A stretch of 64,000 nucleotides of DNA from Micromonospora sp. R77 (GTDB lineage Bacteria; Actinomycetota; Actinomycetes; Mycobacteriales; Micromonosporaceae): NCBI RefSeq assembly GCF_022747945.1, contig NZ_JALDST010000001.1, positions 6,014,001 to 6,078,000 on the forward strand, given 5' to 3'. The notes under the pieces were generated by a model, which saw only the letters and a list, made by a program, of their open reading frames with translations, ran no database searches and was not told where the DNA came from. A program made the translations under genes and the position numbers. Of this stretch, positions 17,807-26,825 are shown in pieces (position 1 is the stretch's first letter; the number at the start of each line of letters is the position of its first letter).

Positions 17807-18835
17807 CTAGCGGGCGAGGACGGAAACCGTCTCACCGAGCAGCAGCGGCGCCCCTTCGGGTCCCTTGATGTAGGAGTGGATCCAGATTCGGTAGGCCTGA
17901 CCATCGGCGTTGACCAGACGCCGCCAGTGCCCACGCACGAGGAATCGAACGCGGTAGTGCCACCTCGCTTCCCCGCCGCCGGGTTCGGCGACGGGATTGG
18001 TGCGGCGAAGCATGACCACCCGGGTGTCGTGGCGGAGGCCGGCGCGTAGCGCGCGCCGGCGGGCTGGCCGGTCCAGCGGAGGTGCGGCGACGGTAGCGAT
18101 GGGTTGTTCCTGGATGCGCCAGAAGGCGTACAGGATCGCGGCGACGGCGCTGGTGCGCATAGCGGTCTCGTCGATGCAGAACCGGCCGTCAGGTGCCGAC
18201 TGCCACTCGGCGTCGACCGGTGCGGGTGGGTCGTCGAGGGCGGTGATGGTGGTGCCGATGGGGATCTCGGCGAAGGAGTTCAGGACGTAGGGGCCGAACT
18301 GCGCGGCGAGTTCCGGTGCTTCGGCGAGCTGCTGGCGGCGGCGAATGGCGGCGGGGTCGAGCGGGTCGTCGCGGTCGGCCCATCCGAGGATCCACCAGCC
18401 TGTCCGCCCGCTGCTGGTGTTGTGCCATTTGGCCCAGGTGATCGCCCCGATGGAGGTGACGTGACCCTGAACGTCGCGTTCGTAGATGGGTTCGGGGAGG
18501 AAGAGTACGCCGGCGTCGCTGGGGGCGACGTCGTTACTGATGATGTCGCCGGTGAGGTCGAGGGCTTGGGCGGCGGCGGCGATGATCGCGGTCATGGCGG
18601 GTGCGAGGACATATGGTTCGCCGTGCTGCCACGGCTCGTGGGCCACCCGAGCAAACGCGTCCAGGGCCTTCTTTTGGGGGGTCGCGTCGTCGTCAGCGGG
18701 GTCGAGATGGGGTGTGAGGAACGCGCGCAGGTACTGCTGGGCGAAACGGCTACGCGCGTATTCGGTCATGCGGGTGCGCAGATCAACGGCCGCGCGGGCG
18801 TAGCCGGCGAGGGTCTTTTCGATATGAAAACTCAT
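17807..18835 (-). CDS. conserved element protein (342 aa)
   Basis: Start ATG 18835 with GGAGG upstream. It has helical N-terminal and central regions, two Ala-rich segments (MTAIIAAAAQALDLTG), and the C-terminus VRGHWRRLVNADGQAYRIWI followed by HSYIKGPEGAPLL. This RGHW...RIWI...KGP ending recurs in unnamed proteins of actinobacterial plasmids and phages. No enzymatic motif is visible. It forms a run with the small Cys protein on its right. Confidence 0.55.
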   Translation of the reverse strand: MSFHIEKTLAGYARAAVDLRTRMTEYARSRFAQQYLRAFLTPHLDPADDDATPQKKALDAFARVAHEPWQHGEPYVLAPAMTAIIAAAAQALDLTGDIISNDVAPSDAGVLFLPEPIYERDVQGHVTSIGAITWAKWHNTSSGRTGWWILGWADRDDPLDPAAIRRRQQLAEAPELAAQFGPYVLNSFAEIPIGTTITALDDPPAPVDAEWQSAPDGRFCIDETAMRTSAVAAILYAFWRIQEQPIATVAAPPLDRPARRRALRAGLRHDTRVVMLRRTNPVAEPGGGEARWHYRVRFLVRGHWRRLVNADGQAYRIWIHSYIKGPEGAPLLLGETVSVLAR

Positions 18836-18926
18836 GAATCCTCCATCGAGGGTGTGAGGTCGGCGGCCGGCCGCGTCGCCCGCAGGGGAACCGCGACGTC
18901 GGCGACGCTGCAGAGCGGGACCAGCG

Positions 18927-19244
18927 TCAGGCCGCACGCGGCGCGGGTTGCTGTGCCGGGGCAGAGCGGAACCAGCCCGCGAACCGTGCCGCCGCGGCTA
19001 CAGGCGGGGAGACGACCCGCGCCCGGCCTCGCGTGTGCGGCGCGGGCCGGGTGGCCGCGCGGTAGGCGCGCTGGGCGTCGCGGGCCGGCGGGTACGGGTA
19101 CGCCGCCTGGTGGCAGCGCAGGTTGGCGCAGCGGCCGGGCCGGTCGGGGTCGGGTAGGTGGTGGGCGGCGACATCGGTGGCGAGGAACCACAGCAGGACG
19201 TCGGTGACATGAGCCGGCACGGCCCGTCGGTGCGGTAGCGACAT
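18927..19244 (-). CDS. small Cys-containing element protein (105 aa)
   Basis: ATG 19244 has GGGAGAGG upstream. After a helical start (VTDVLLWFLATDVAAHHLPD) comes RCANLRCHQAAYPYPPARDA, a two-Cys motif followed by prolines that is familiar from small proteins of actinobacterial mobile elements. The tail is Arg/Ala-rich. Possibly a DNA- or metal-binding accessory protein. Confidence 0.5.
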   Translation of the reverse strand: MSLPHRRAVPAHVTDVLLWFLATDVAAHHLPDPDRPGRCANLRCHQAAYPYPPARDAQRAYRAATRPAPHTRGRARVVSPPVAAAARFAGWFRSAPAQQPAPRAA

Positions 19245-19658
19245 GGGTTGTCCTCTCCCGTGAGCGGGTGCGATGGGGGTGGCCGCCACCCCGGCCGGCA
19301 GTGTGAGGTGCCGCCGTCGGGTACGCCGGGGTGGCGGCCGCGATGAGTGACGCTCGACTTTCCGGATAGATCAAGTCCTCGCCGCGGCATGGACCGCTAA
19401 CCGGTGGTGCCTCATCGGTGAGGTGAGCGGACGGACCAGCAACGGCGGGGGTCCAGCTCGGTGCCGGCTTTCCCGCCAGACGAGCCGGCCGCGACGCCGC
19501 CGCGTCACCGCGCGCCACGGACGTCCATACCGTCGCGGCGGGCGGCGTCCCAGCCAGGCCGGGACGCCGCCGGGAAGGACACCAACAGCGCCCACGGCCG
19601 GCACCCGGCCGCGGGGTGTGCACGGCGCCCTCAAGTGCCGGCGCGTGCACGCCGCGGG
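19245..19658. other. 414-bp gap without a convincing gene
   Basis: Very Arg/Pro-rich open frames in several phases, none with a ribosome site or recognisable protein. It probably holds the promoter region of the two leftward genes to its left, though I could not identify hexamers. Confidence 0.35.
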
Positions 19659-20183
19659 TCAGCGGTGGGTGGTGTGATCGCCGTCGTGGCCGAGCGGTTC
19701 GTCGGCGTCGAGGTCACCGCCGACGGCTTCGTAGTGTTCCTGCCCGTCCCACTCGATGGTGGCGGGCAGGGTGTCCAGCGCGGCGTCGATGGTGTTCTCC
19801 GCGCGGGTGAACGCGTCCTCGCGGGTGGTGGCGGTGACGTCGATGAGCACGGGCAGGCGGAGGCGGACCTGCCAGCGTCGGGGCAGCAGCGGCAGGTCGA
19901 GAACCTCCAGGAGACTGTTCGCGGCGTCGATGCTGATCTGCGCGCTGCGCACGGCGTCGGCGAGCGCTTCCCGCAGGTGGTGGTGGAACCGGTCGATCGG
20001 GTCCGGGTGCAGGGCGGTGTCGGCTGGGGTGTGGGTGGGCAGCAGGTGGGATCGGATCTGGGCGGTGGTGTGGGTGACCCAGCCGAGCGGTGCCTGCTGG
20101 CCGGCGTGGAACGTTTCCCAGCTGGTGCGCAGGATGCTGTCGAGCGTGGGCTCGCGGGGTGGGATGGTCGCGCTGGTCATCAT
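19659..20183 (-). CDS. hypothetical element protein (174 aa)
   Basis: GAGGAAG precedes two tandem ATG codons (20183 and 20180). It is mostly helical in the first two thirds (LDSILRTSWETFHAGQQAPLG, RFHHHLREALADAVRSAQIS), then a strand-rich part (WQVRLRLPVLIDVTATTRED) and an acidic, His-rich tail. Family unknown. It follows a terminator-like hairpin, so it likely has its own promoter. Confidence 0.5.
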   Translation of the reverse strand: MMTSATIPPREPTLDSILRTSWETFHAGQQAPLGWVTHTTAQIRSHLLPTHTPADTALHPDPIDRFHHHLREALADAVRSAQISIDAANSLLEVLDLPLLPRRWQVRLRLPVLIDVTATTREDAFTRAENTIDAALDTLPATIEWDGQEHYEAVGGDLDADEPLGHDGDHTTHR

Positions 20184-20218
20184 CTTCCTCGTGTCGGTGC
20201 CGGTGATCGGATGTGAAA

Positions 20219-20250
20219 GCGCCCCGCGACCGGGAGAGGCTGCGGGGCGC
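20219..20250 (-). terminator. GC-rich stem-loop after the 138-aa gene
   Basis: GCGCCCCGC and its exact complement GCGGGGCGC form a 9-bp stem with a 14-base loop. It lies downstream of the gene ending at 20313 and upstream of the next leftward start. No T-run follows. Confidence 0.45.
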
Positions 20251-20312
20251 AGAAGGTGCCGGTATCGAACCGAGCCGCTGGTGCGTGTTGCTAGGGGTGG
20301 AGATGGCAGCGG

Positions 20313-20729
20313 TCATGGGGTGGCTGGGGTTCCGCCGCCAGGTTGATCAGCGGCGGGGGTGTGGTCGCCGGAGCGGGTGAGCAGGCCGGTGCCCAGGTCG
20401 GTGAGTGCGTCACATGCCTGCCGCAGCCGGGCGGTCGCCTTGTCTCGCCACGCGAGAGCGCGGATGAGGGCGTCAGCGACGCGGTCGAGGCGCTCCCGGA
20501 GGGACAGGACGTGGTGGATGTCGCCGTCGGCGTGTACATCGCACAGCAGGTTCGCTGCGCGGTTCAGCATGGCGATCTGCGCGTCGGCGGCAGCGATGGT
20601 GCAGGCAGCCGCGAACAGCGCGCACACGACGTCGGGATACCGGGCGCAGCATTCGTCGAGCTCGTCCGGGTGGAGGACGTAGCCTTCCTTGCCGGTGTGG
20701 TGGCGCAGCACGTCGAGGTAGTCAGACAC
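20313..20729 (-). CDS. hypothetical helical element protein (138 aa)
   Basis: GTG at 20729 has GGAAGG six bases upstream and is chosen over the long upstream frame. The sequence SDYLDVLRHHTGKEGYVLH leads into several Ala/Leu/Arg helices (LDRVADALIRALAWRDKATA), resembling small coiled or bundle proteins. No family recognised. It directly follows the DUF4192 gene, with which it probably shares a transcript. Confidence 0.5.
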   Translation of the reverse strand: MSDYLDVLRHHTGKEGYVLHPDELDECCARYPDVVCALFAAACTIAAADAQIAMLNRAANLLCDVHADGDIHHVLSLRERLDRVADALIRALAWRDKATARLRQACDALTDLGTGLLTRSGDHTPAADQPGGGTPATP

Positions 20730-20776
20730 AGTGTTCCTTCCATGTTGGTGGGATGGCTCGGTGGTGGTCAGCAGGG

Positions 20777-21775
20777 TCAGGGAGTGGTGGGAAAGTCCTG
20801 GTCGGGCCAGCCGTCGAGCACGGACGGGGGAAGCGCTTCGCGGAGCATCCGGTCGAGCAGGTGGGCGAGGGAGTAGGTGGGGTTCGCCTGCAGAGCCCGG
20901 TCGACGGCGACGGACGCCAGAGCGCCGAGGCCGCTGCGCCAGGCGGTGAAGGCGAGCAGGCTGGCGGGTGGGGCGGCGAGCGCGGGTTCGGCGCGGCGGG
21001 TGACGTCGCTCCACAGCGCGATATGCCAGGGCTGAGCGTCGGTGGCCCGCCATGCGGCGTCACGGACCGCGGTGATCGGGAGAAGCACGGTGAGCCAGGC
21101 CAGCTCGTCGTCGGTGAGGACCTGGTCGGCGGCGTAGCGGGCAAACGTGGTCCGCACGATGTCCTCACCGGCGCGGATCAGCGCGTCCCGGCCGGCGACG
21201 GCGGACAGGGCGCGCCGGTGTGTGCGCGCACGGTGGGTGGCGCGGGTGACGGCGTGGCGGGAGGGACCGTCGATGGGGGCGATGCTGGCGACGAGGGCCC
21301 GCCGGTCGGGCAGGGTGCTGCAGCCGGCGACGATGGCGTGCAGGGCGATGTCGCTGTGGTCGGGGTCGAAGGGCACCCCGTCGATGGGGCAGCAGGTGAG
21401 GTTCTGGCACAGGTAGGAGTAGTAGCGGCGGTCGGTGACCCGCAGCGCGTCCAGCACGGTGAGGCCGGCCTCGCGGAGCCGGGGAACGACGGTGTCGACG
21501 ACGGGCGTGACCCGGTGGCTGGGGCCGTAGCCGATGACGACGGTGGCGGTGACGTCAGCTTGGTGGAGCATGCGCAGCTGTTGCCGCATCAGCTCCTCGA
21601 CCCCGCCGACCGTGGCAGCGGGATCGGGGAGGTCCGTGCGGCCGGCGACGGTGACGCGGCGGCCGGTGAGACCGACGAGGACCAGGCTGTCGGTGGGGTG
21701 GAAGCCGAGCAGGTACGGCACGGCGACGATCAGGTCACCCGGTGAGGTGACCGGCAGGCGGGGTGTGTCGCTCAT
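20777..21775 (-). CDS. DUF4192 domain protein
   Basis: 332 aa from ATG 21775, preceded by GGAG. The start TPRLPVTSPGDLIVAVPYLL then GFHPTDSLVLVGL is the defining N-terminus of DUF4192; LLHQADVTATVVIGYG and YYSYLCQNLTCCPIDG follow. The family is widespread in actinobacteria and very common on their mobile elements, with no known biochemical role. The two-domain alpha/beta pattern and conserved G-F-H-P-x-D-S suggest nucleotide or small-ligand binding. It sits between the VWA gene and a small helical gene in the same direction. Confidence 0.7.
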   Translation of the reverse strand: MSDTPRLPVTSPGDLIVAVPYLLGFHPTDSLVLVGLTGRRVTVAGRTDLPDPAATVGGVEELMRQQLRMLHQADVTATVVIGYGPSHRVTPVVDTVVPRLREAGLTVLDALRVTDRRYYSYLCQNLTCCPIDGVPFDPDHSDIALHAIVAGCSTLPDRRALVASIAPIDGPSRHAVTRATHRARTHRRALSAVAGRDALIRAGEDIVRTTFARYAADQVLTDDELAWLTVLLPITAVRDAAWRATDAQPWHIALWSDVTRRAEPALAAPPASLLAFTAWRSGLGALASVAVDRALQANPTYSLAHLLDRMLREALPPSVLDGWPDQDFPTTP

Positions 21776-21980
21776 GATGATCTCCAAAGGTGTGGGATGG
21801 AAAGCCGGGCACGGCGGTATGGCTGCGTCCGGGGGTGCGGTCGCGCGGGCACCCGTGGGCGGCCCGAGGCGGCATGGGAAGGGGACCGATCGGTGTCGGC
21901 GGGAACAGCGGGCGCGTCGCCTGCGGCGGCGGCTCGCCGGTACGCCGGCTCTGTCCCGCAGCGGCCGGCTGGCCGACGTG

Positions 21981-23579
21981 TCAGGCCTGCTCGAGGGCGG
22001 CGACGGCGGCGTCGGCGATGAGGCCGATGGCCTGCACGGGATCGTCGACCAGGACCGGGGTAGCGCCGGCGAACGTGTGCCCGGCAAGGTCGGCGGGCCG
22101 CAGCCACAGCAGCGCGCATCCCGCCTGGTGGAGGGCGTAGACGAGCCGCTGCACGGCCGGAATGTTGTCGAGGTCGCCGTCGGAGACGACCGCGAGCATC
22201 CGCAGCCTGCCCGGTTGACGTAGCTGCAGCACCTCGTCGGCGAGTTTCACCGCCTCGATGAAGGCGCTGCTGCCGCCGAACGTCGCCATCTCCAGCACCT
22301 GGGTGGGACGGTGCCGGGGCGCGACGAGCAGGGTGACGTCGCTGCCGAAGCCGATGGTGGCGGTGACGGCGTCGCTGCTACGCGCCGCGTGGGCGAGGAT
22401 CCACCCGGCCGACGACATCGGCTCGACGTAGGGGTGCATCGAGAACGACACGTCGACGATGACCCCCAGGTGCAGGATCGGCTTCGGCGGCGGCAGCGTT
22501 GCTCGCTGCTGCCACGGTGTGGCGGTGGGAATGGTCCCCGCGGCGCGCTGCGCCTCAGCGGTGATGGCGTGGCGGGTGCGCAGCCGGCCCGGCGGGATGA
22601 GGCTCGCCCGGATGGCCGCTTCCGGGTGGTGGGTGCGGGCGCGGCGCAGCCGGGCGGCCAGGTGCCGGGCGGCGGCCCGTTCGCCGTCGGTCGGATCGCG
22701 TCGGCTCCACTGCGCGGGCGCGCCGTACCGGGCGTGCAGCTGCCGGGCCCGGTACTCGGCGGGCGTGAGCCCGGCCGCGTGGGCAAGGTAGTCGGTGACG
22801 GCCTGGGCGAGCCGGCCGGCGAACACCCCCGGATCCGGTACCGGTGTGTCCGGCTGCAGGCGAGGGTCGACACCGAGGATTCGGCACCACCGCCACGCCA
22901 GCGCGATCATGCCCTCGGCGTCGCAGTCGTCGACGGTGTGAGCCTGCCGCCACACGTCCCGCAACTGCAGCAGCCGCTTACGGCCGAGGACCACGGTGAC
23001 AGCGGCACGAACGCCTTTGATGTCCTTGGCGGTGATGATGCGGGCGTCCACGCGGGCCAGGAGCAGCCCGGCGAGGTGCCCGGCGTGCCACACGTCGTCG
23101 ACGGGCACGTCGGTGGGGCTGATCAGGGTGGTGACGGTGTGCCGCAGCCACCTGCGGTCCCCGTGCCGACGGCTGCGCTGCCGGAACTCGATGCGGGACT
23201 CCTCAAGGACCTCGGCAACAGCGGCAACAACCGGTGGGGTGCCGGGCGGGGTCCGCCACCGGCTGTGAGCGGCGTGCGCGGCCTCGTGAACGAGCAGCCC
23301 GTAGGCGGTCGGGACGAGCCGCTTGTGGCCGGCTCGTCGCGGGTTCGCCACATCAGGGGCACCGACGTGGGTGGCGTCGACCTCGATGCGGCGCTGGTCG
23401 GGGTAGAAGCAGGCGGGGGCGCCGCCGCCCGCGCCGGGCGCGACGGTGACCGTCAGGTCGGTGCGGCCGGTCAACACCGGAATGTGCCGGGTCCAGGCGT
23501 TACTCCAGTCCTGCCAGTCCGGGTCCCGATCGGCCGCAGGCGTGCGCCCGGGTTGGTGGTGGGCGGAGGGGTGAGGCAT
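21981..23579 (-). CDS. VWA-domain protein with N-terminal HExxH metallopeptidase-like motif
   Basis: 532 aa. YGLLVHEAAHAAHSRW at about residues 90-106 gives an HExxH zinc motif; a further Glu in LEESRIEFRQ could be the third ligand. The C-terminal third is a von Willebrand A domain with a MIDAS DVSFSM (about 374-379), later GGSSAF and VSDGDLDN. Together these match the CobT/VWA partners of MoxR-type ATPases, and the adjacent gene encodes exactly such an ATPase, 12 bases upstream. The pair probably remodels or inserts metal into a client protein. Whether the zincin-like part is proteolytic is unknown. Confidence 0.7.
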   Translation of the reverse strand: MPHPSAHHQPGRTPAADRDPDWQDWSNAWTRHIPVLTGRTDLTVTVAPGAGGGAPACFYPDQRRIEVDATHVGAPDVANPRRAGHKRLVPTAYGLLVHEAAHAAHSRWRTPPGTPPVVAAVAEVLEESRIEFRQRSRRHGDRRWLRHTVTTLISPTDVPVDDVWHAGHLAGLLLARVDARIITAKDIKGVRAAVTVVLGRKRLLQLRDVWRQAHTVDDCDAEGMIALAWRWCRILGVDPRLQPDTPVPDPGVFAGRLAQAVTDYLAHAAGLTPAEYRARQLHARYGAPAQWSRRDPTDGERAAARHLAARLRRARTHHPEAAIRASLIPPGRLRTRHAITAEAQRAAGTIPTATPWQQRATLPPPKPILHLGVIVDVSFSMHPYVEPMSSAGWILAHAARSSDAVTATIGFGSDVTLLVAPRHRPTQVLEMATFGGSSAFIEAVKLADEVLQLRQPGRLRMLAVVSDGDLDNIPAVQRLVYALHQAGCALLWLRPADLAGHTFAGATPVLVDDPVQAIGLIADAAVAALEQA

Positions 23580-23591
23580 GAGCGTCTCCTG

Positions 23592-24701
23592 TCAGCGTTG
23601 CTTGCCGAGGGTCAGCGCGGACACGTCCACGCCGAAGTGCTGTTGCAGGGCGGCGGTGACCGCCGACCGGTCGTCTTCCGGGGCGCGGCCGGCGAGGTTG
23701 CTCACCGCCGCGGGCAGGCCGAGGGTTTTCCGGACGCGCGTGAACCCGAGCAGCTCCCGCAGCTGCGGCGCCCACGACACCCGCCCCGCCGCCAGGTCGG
23801 CGTTGAGCGCGATGGCCGCCTGCACGGCCGGGGCTGGCACACCGAGGTGGCGGGCGAGGTCCCAGTCGGTGGTGACCTCGATGTGCACGTCGAACCGCGA
23901 CGCGAGAGCCTCGGTGAGGACCGCGCCGTGCACGCCGGGGTTGTGGCCGGCGATGACGTAGAACCCGTCGCTCGCGTCGACGCGTTCGTTGCGGTAGCCG
24001 GGAATGGTGATCACACGGCGGCCGTCCATCGCCGGGTACAGCACCGCGAGGACCTTCGGCGGGATGAGGGTGGCGTCGTCGACCAGCAGTGCCCGCCCGT
24101 CCCGCATCGCCGTGACGAGGGGTCCGTACACGAACTCGTAGCCGCCGTCGGGGAGGGGGATGAAGTTGCCGAGGAAGTCCTCGACGACCGTGTCACCGGT
24201 GCCGGCGACGGTGACCAGGTCCGGGAAGGCGGCCTCGACGAGGGCGGTCTTGCCGGTGCCGGGCGGCCCGTACAACAGGACGGGGATACGCTTGTCGCGT
24301 AGCCGGCGCAGCACGTCCACATCGGTGGCACCCGCGAGCTTGCGCGGGAAGTACAGGTCCCCGTTCGGGCGGGTGACCGGCTGTCGCCGACCCGTCCCGC
24401 GGCCACTGCGGGGTGTACGCGGGACGGGCGGTGGCATGCTGCCGGCAGCGTCGATGCCGGCTTGGGTGATCTGGAAGCGGTGCGGGCCGCTGTCGTGCGT
24501 GGCGTAGCCGGCAGCGGCCATCTTCTTGAGCGCTTCGAACACCGCGCCGCTGGAACGCGCGCCGATCGCGGTGGTCACCTCACCGACCTTCAGCACCCTG
24601 TCCGGGTGGGCGGCGAGATAGGCGGCGACCTGTCGGTACAGATAACCGGGCCGACGGTGATCACCGGTAGGTCCGGGGTCGGGTGCGGTAGCAGGGTCCA
24701 T
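23592..24701 (-). CDS. MoxR/CobS-type AAA ATPase
   Basis: 369 aa from ATG 24701 with GGAGG upstream. A winged-helix-like N-terminus (VAAYLAAHPDRVLKVGEVTT) precedes the AAA core: Walker A GPPGTGKT at about 142-149, Walker B ALLVDDATL at about 205, sensor-like VIAGHNPG, then the arginine region ALASRFDVHIEVT. This layout is that of AAA_5/MoxR ATPases, which work with VWA proteins such as the next gene in the operon. The fused DNA-binding-like N-terminus is unusual and could link it to gene control. Confidence 0.72.
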   Translation of the reverse strand: MDPATAPDPGPTGDHRRPGYLYRQVAAYLAAHPDRVLKVGEVTTAIGARSSGAVFEALKKMAAAGYATHDSGPHRFQITQAGIDAAGSMPPPVPRTPRSGRGTGRRQPVTRPNGDLYFPRKLAGATDVDVLRRLRDKRIPVLLYGPPGTGKTALVEAAFPDLVTVAGTGDTVVEDFLGNFIPLPDGGYEFVYGPLVTAMRDGRALLVDDATLIPPKVLAVLYPAMDGRRVITIPGYRNERVDASDGFYVIAGHNPGVHGAVLTEALASRFDVHIEVTTDWDLARHLGVPAPAVQAAIALNADLAAGRVSWAPQLRELLGFTRVRKTLGLPAAVSNLAGRAPEDDRSAVTAALQQHFGVDVSALTLGKQR

Positions 24702-25147
24702 GCGGGCCTCCTGGTCGTACGGGTAGGGCCCGCCCACGCACCGGTCTACGGCGCGGGGCGGTGTGGTGATGTCCGCGCGGCGCAGACGAGTGGTGGACGG
24801 GCCGGCCCCACCGCAGGCACGGCCCGGCACTTCAGGGCGAGCAGCCGCCCAGGGGCGGCGTCTCGAGGGAACGCCGGGTGCCGCGTGACGGTGGGCGACG
24901 ACAAGGAACGCACCCGACCGTGAATCGATCAAGTCGAATCGATGGACGCGGAAAGAGGCGCGGCAGCATGCACCGCCGGGCCACCGGGGGCCCGTCTGAA
25001 TCCGGCGTTACGGCATCAGGCCAGAGAGGGCGGGGGCCGGAGAGACGCAGACAGGCATGGGACAACGCCTCGGGCTCCGCCGGCAGGGGACCGACGACTG
25101 GTCTGTGCACCGGATGCGCGTCGTACCGTCGTGGCACGGTGGCGGCC
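24702..25147. other. divergent intergenic region (446 bp)
   Basis: Separates the leftward MoxR operon from a rightward hypothetical gene. No gene seen. It holds a short direct repeat GAATCGAT at about 24922 and 24936, which could be a binding site. Promoters for both directions must lie here, but I cannot name their hexamers. Confidence 0.35.
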
Positions 25148-25690
25148 ATGACCCAGCCGATCGCCATTTCGACCTTCAACGTGGCGGTTCTCTACGGACA
25201 CTTCGTGATCCGGGACTACTGGTGCGACGCCGGAGACGACGGTGAGTCGTTGAAGGATGCCTTCGTCCACACGGTCGCTGCCTCGACCTACCAGTTCACC
25301 GCACTGGCGTCGTCCGACGTGCAGCTCACCTTCCGGATCTGGGACACCGACCCGCCGAGGGACAGCGGTGTGTGGGACGGCTGCCGCGACCTAGCCCTGC
25401 ACTGTCCCACCGGTGAGCTGCTCGTAGAGCAGATCACCGCGGGCGCGGCAGCGCAGATCACGGTGCCCGCCGGCGCGGGCGTCTACGGTCTGCGTACCTA
25501 CTGGACCAGCAGCGCCACGCCAATGACCATGGCTGCTGCGGGGCGAACAGATGGCGAACCGTCCGGGCAGCCGCTGCTGGAGCCTGAACAGCCTTCTGAC
25601 AGGGCACGATTCCTCATCGACGCGTGGAGGCAAGGACCGCTGCCGCCCGCCGACGACGATGACGACTTCTACGGCGACCTCTGGAGCTGA
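25148..25690 (+). CDS. hypothetical protein (180 aa)
   Basis: A rightward gene inside the leftward element block. It reads AISTFNVAVLYGHFVIRDYW, then ALASSDVQLTFRIWDTDPP and GVYGLRTYWTSS, a beta-rich pattern without transmembrane segments, ending in an acidic DDDDDFYGDLW tail. The upstream open frame to 24878 has no ribosome site; ATG 25148 is the best guess. It may be a cargo gene or an immunity-type protein; I recognise no family. Confidence 0.5.
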   Translation: MTQPIAISTFNVAVLYGHFVIRDYWCDAGDDGESLKDAFVHTVAASTYQFTALASSDVQLTFRIWDTDPPRDSGVWDGCRDLALHCPTGELLVEQITAGAAAQITVPAGAGVYGLRTYWTSSATPMTMAAAGRTDGEPSGQPLLEPEQPSDRARFLIDAWRQGPLPPADDDDDFYGDLWS

Positions 25691-25720
25691 CCACCCTTCC
25701 CGCCTGCCTGCGGGTGGGTC
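25690..25720. terminator. imperfect stem-loop between convergent genes
   Basis: GACCACCC pairs imperfectly with GGGTGGGTC with one bulge across a 15-base pyrimidine-rich loop. It occupies the 28-bp gap between the 180-aa gene and the NlpC/P60 gene, both of which end toward it. Confidence 0.35.
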
Positions 25721-26825
25721 ACCCGACGACGCGGCGCACGGCGGCAAGCTGACCCGCCCACGCCGCAAGCGGGCTGATCTTGACGACGTCCCCGGTGTGC
25801 GGGGCCTGCACAATCAGCTCCCGGCCGAGGTACAGACCAACATGGCCAGGCATGCTCGGGCTACCACGACTACCGGGAATGAACAACAGATCCCCCGGCC
25901 GCAGGGCACCGGCGTCGCTGACCGGTGTCCCCGCATGGACCTGCTCGCTCGTGGTGCGCGGAATGGTGACGCCTGCGGCCCGGTAGGCCTGCTGCATCAG
26001 CGACGAGCAGTCACACTGGCGTCGGGCAACACCGGAATGCGGGGCGGTGCAGTCCCCACCGAACGTGTACGGGCTGCCCAGCTGCGCCAACGCCCAACCG
26101 ATCGCGGTCACCACCGCCGGCGGTGTGCCCGGCGGCAACGCGAAACCGGACGGCAGCGGCATCGCATCACCGCCGAACTGGCCGTCACCACCGTCGACCA
26201 GGCACAGCGGGTTACTCATCGCCTGCTCCAAATCCCCTGCGACAGGGCCGGCCGCAGGGCCACCGGCAAGGACACGGACCACAGCGATCGCGTCGTCCTC
26301 CCATCGCGCGTAGGCCGTGGGAAACGCGGACCGCTGCACCGCCTGCGCGGCGTCGGTGAGCGGCATGCCCTGCCACCCGTCGACCCGCAGCAGCGCCGCG
26401 AAGAACCTGCCCGAGGCGTAACGCGGGTCCCGCAGCTGCGCAGACGTGCCCCATCCTTGCGAGGGGCGCTGTTGGAACAGGCCAACCGAGTCACGGTCCC
26501 CGCCTGCAAGGTTCCGCAGACCCGATTCCTGCATCGCGGTGGCGAGGGCGACAACCCATCCCCGGGGCGGTACCCGCAACTCGGCGCCGACCGTGACGAT
26601 GGTCGCGGCGTTGCCCATCTGCTCGCCGCTCCACCCACCGACGGCCCCGACGGGCGGCGAGATCGCGATGCGGGGCAACAGCGGCTGCCCGTCGGGCCCA
26701 ACCGCGCGGAAACACGACGCGGAGGAGCTGCCACCTCCGGTGAACATCACCCCGATCCCGCCCGCACACAGCACCAGCACCGCGACCACACCGGCCGCAA
26801 CAGCGCCGAGGGACCGGCCGGTCAC
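25719..26825 (-). CDS. transfer-type peptidoglycan hydrolase: lysozyme-like plus NlpC/P60 domains
   Basis: 368 aa. It starts at GTG 26825, inside the stop of the preceding gene (GTGA overlap). One N-terminal membrane segment (GAVAAGVVAVLVLCAGGIG) anchors it. A lytic-transglycosylase-like part follows (LATAMQESGLRNLAG ... SVGLFQQRPSQGWG; Glu near residue 95). The C-terminal NlpC/P60 peptidase has catalytic Cys in CDCSSLMQQAY (about 270) and His in GHVGLYLG. VirB1-like wall hydrolases with this pair of domains open the cell wall for conjugation pores in Gram-positive elements. The location, a few genes from the VirB-like cluster, supports that role. Confidence 0.75.
   Translation of the reverse strand: MTGRSLGAVAAGVVAVLVLCAGGIGVMFTGGGSSSASCFRAVGPDGQPLLPRIAISPPVGAVGGWSGEQMGNAATIVTVGAELRVPPRGWVVALATAMQESGLRNLAGGDRDSVGLFQQRPSQGWGTSAQLRDPRYASGRFFAALLRVDGWQGMPLTDAAQAVQRSAFPTAYARWEDDAIAVVRVLAGGPAAGPVAGDLEQAMSNPLCLVDGGDGQFGGDAMPLPSGFALPPGTPPAVVTAIGWALAQLGSPYTFGGDCTAPHSGVARRQCDCSSLMQQAYRAAGVTIPRTTSEQVHAGTPVSDAGALRPGDLLFIPGSRGSPSMPGHVGLYLGRELIVQAPHTGDVVKISPLAAWAGQLAAVRRVVG

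Noticed and set aside
20250..20275. tRNA-like GGTATCGAACC string
   Set aside because: No anticodon arm, D arm or acceptor pairing can be built around it, and it adjoins a terminator-like stem.
22311..24302. Long rightward open frame opposite the VWA and MoxR genes
   Set aside because: The leftward proteins have complete Walker, HExxH and MIDAS motifs; the rightward frame is low-complexity Gly/Arg/Val sequence.
24922..24943. Direct repeat GAATCGAT as an attachment site
   Set aside because: Only eight bases, no integrase and no second copy at an element boundary.
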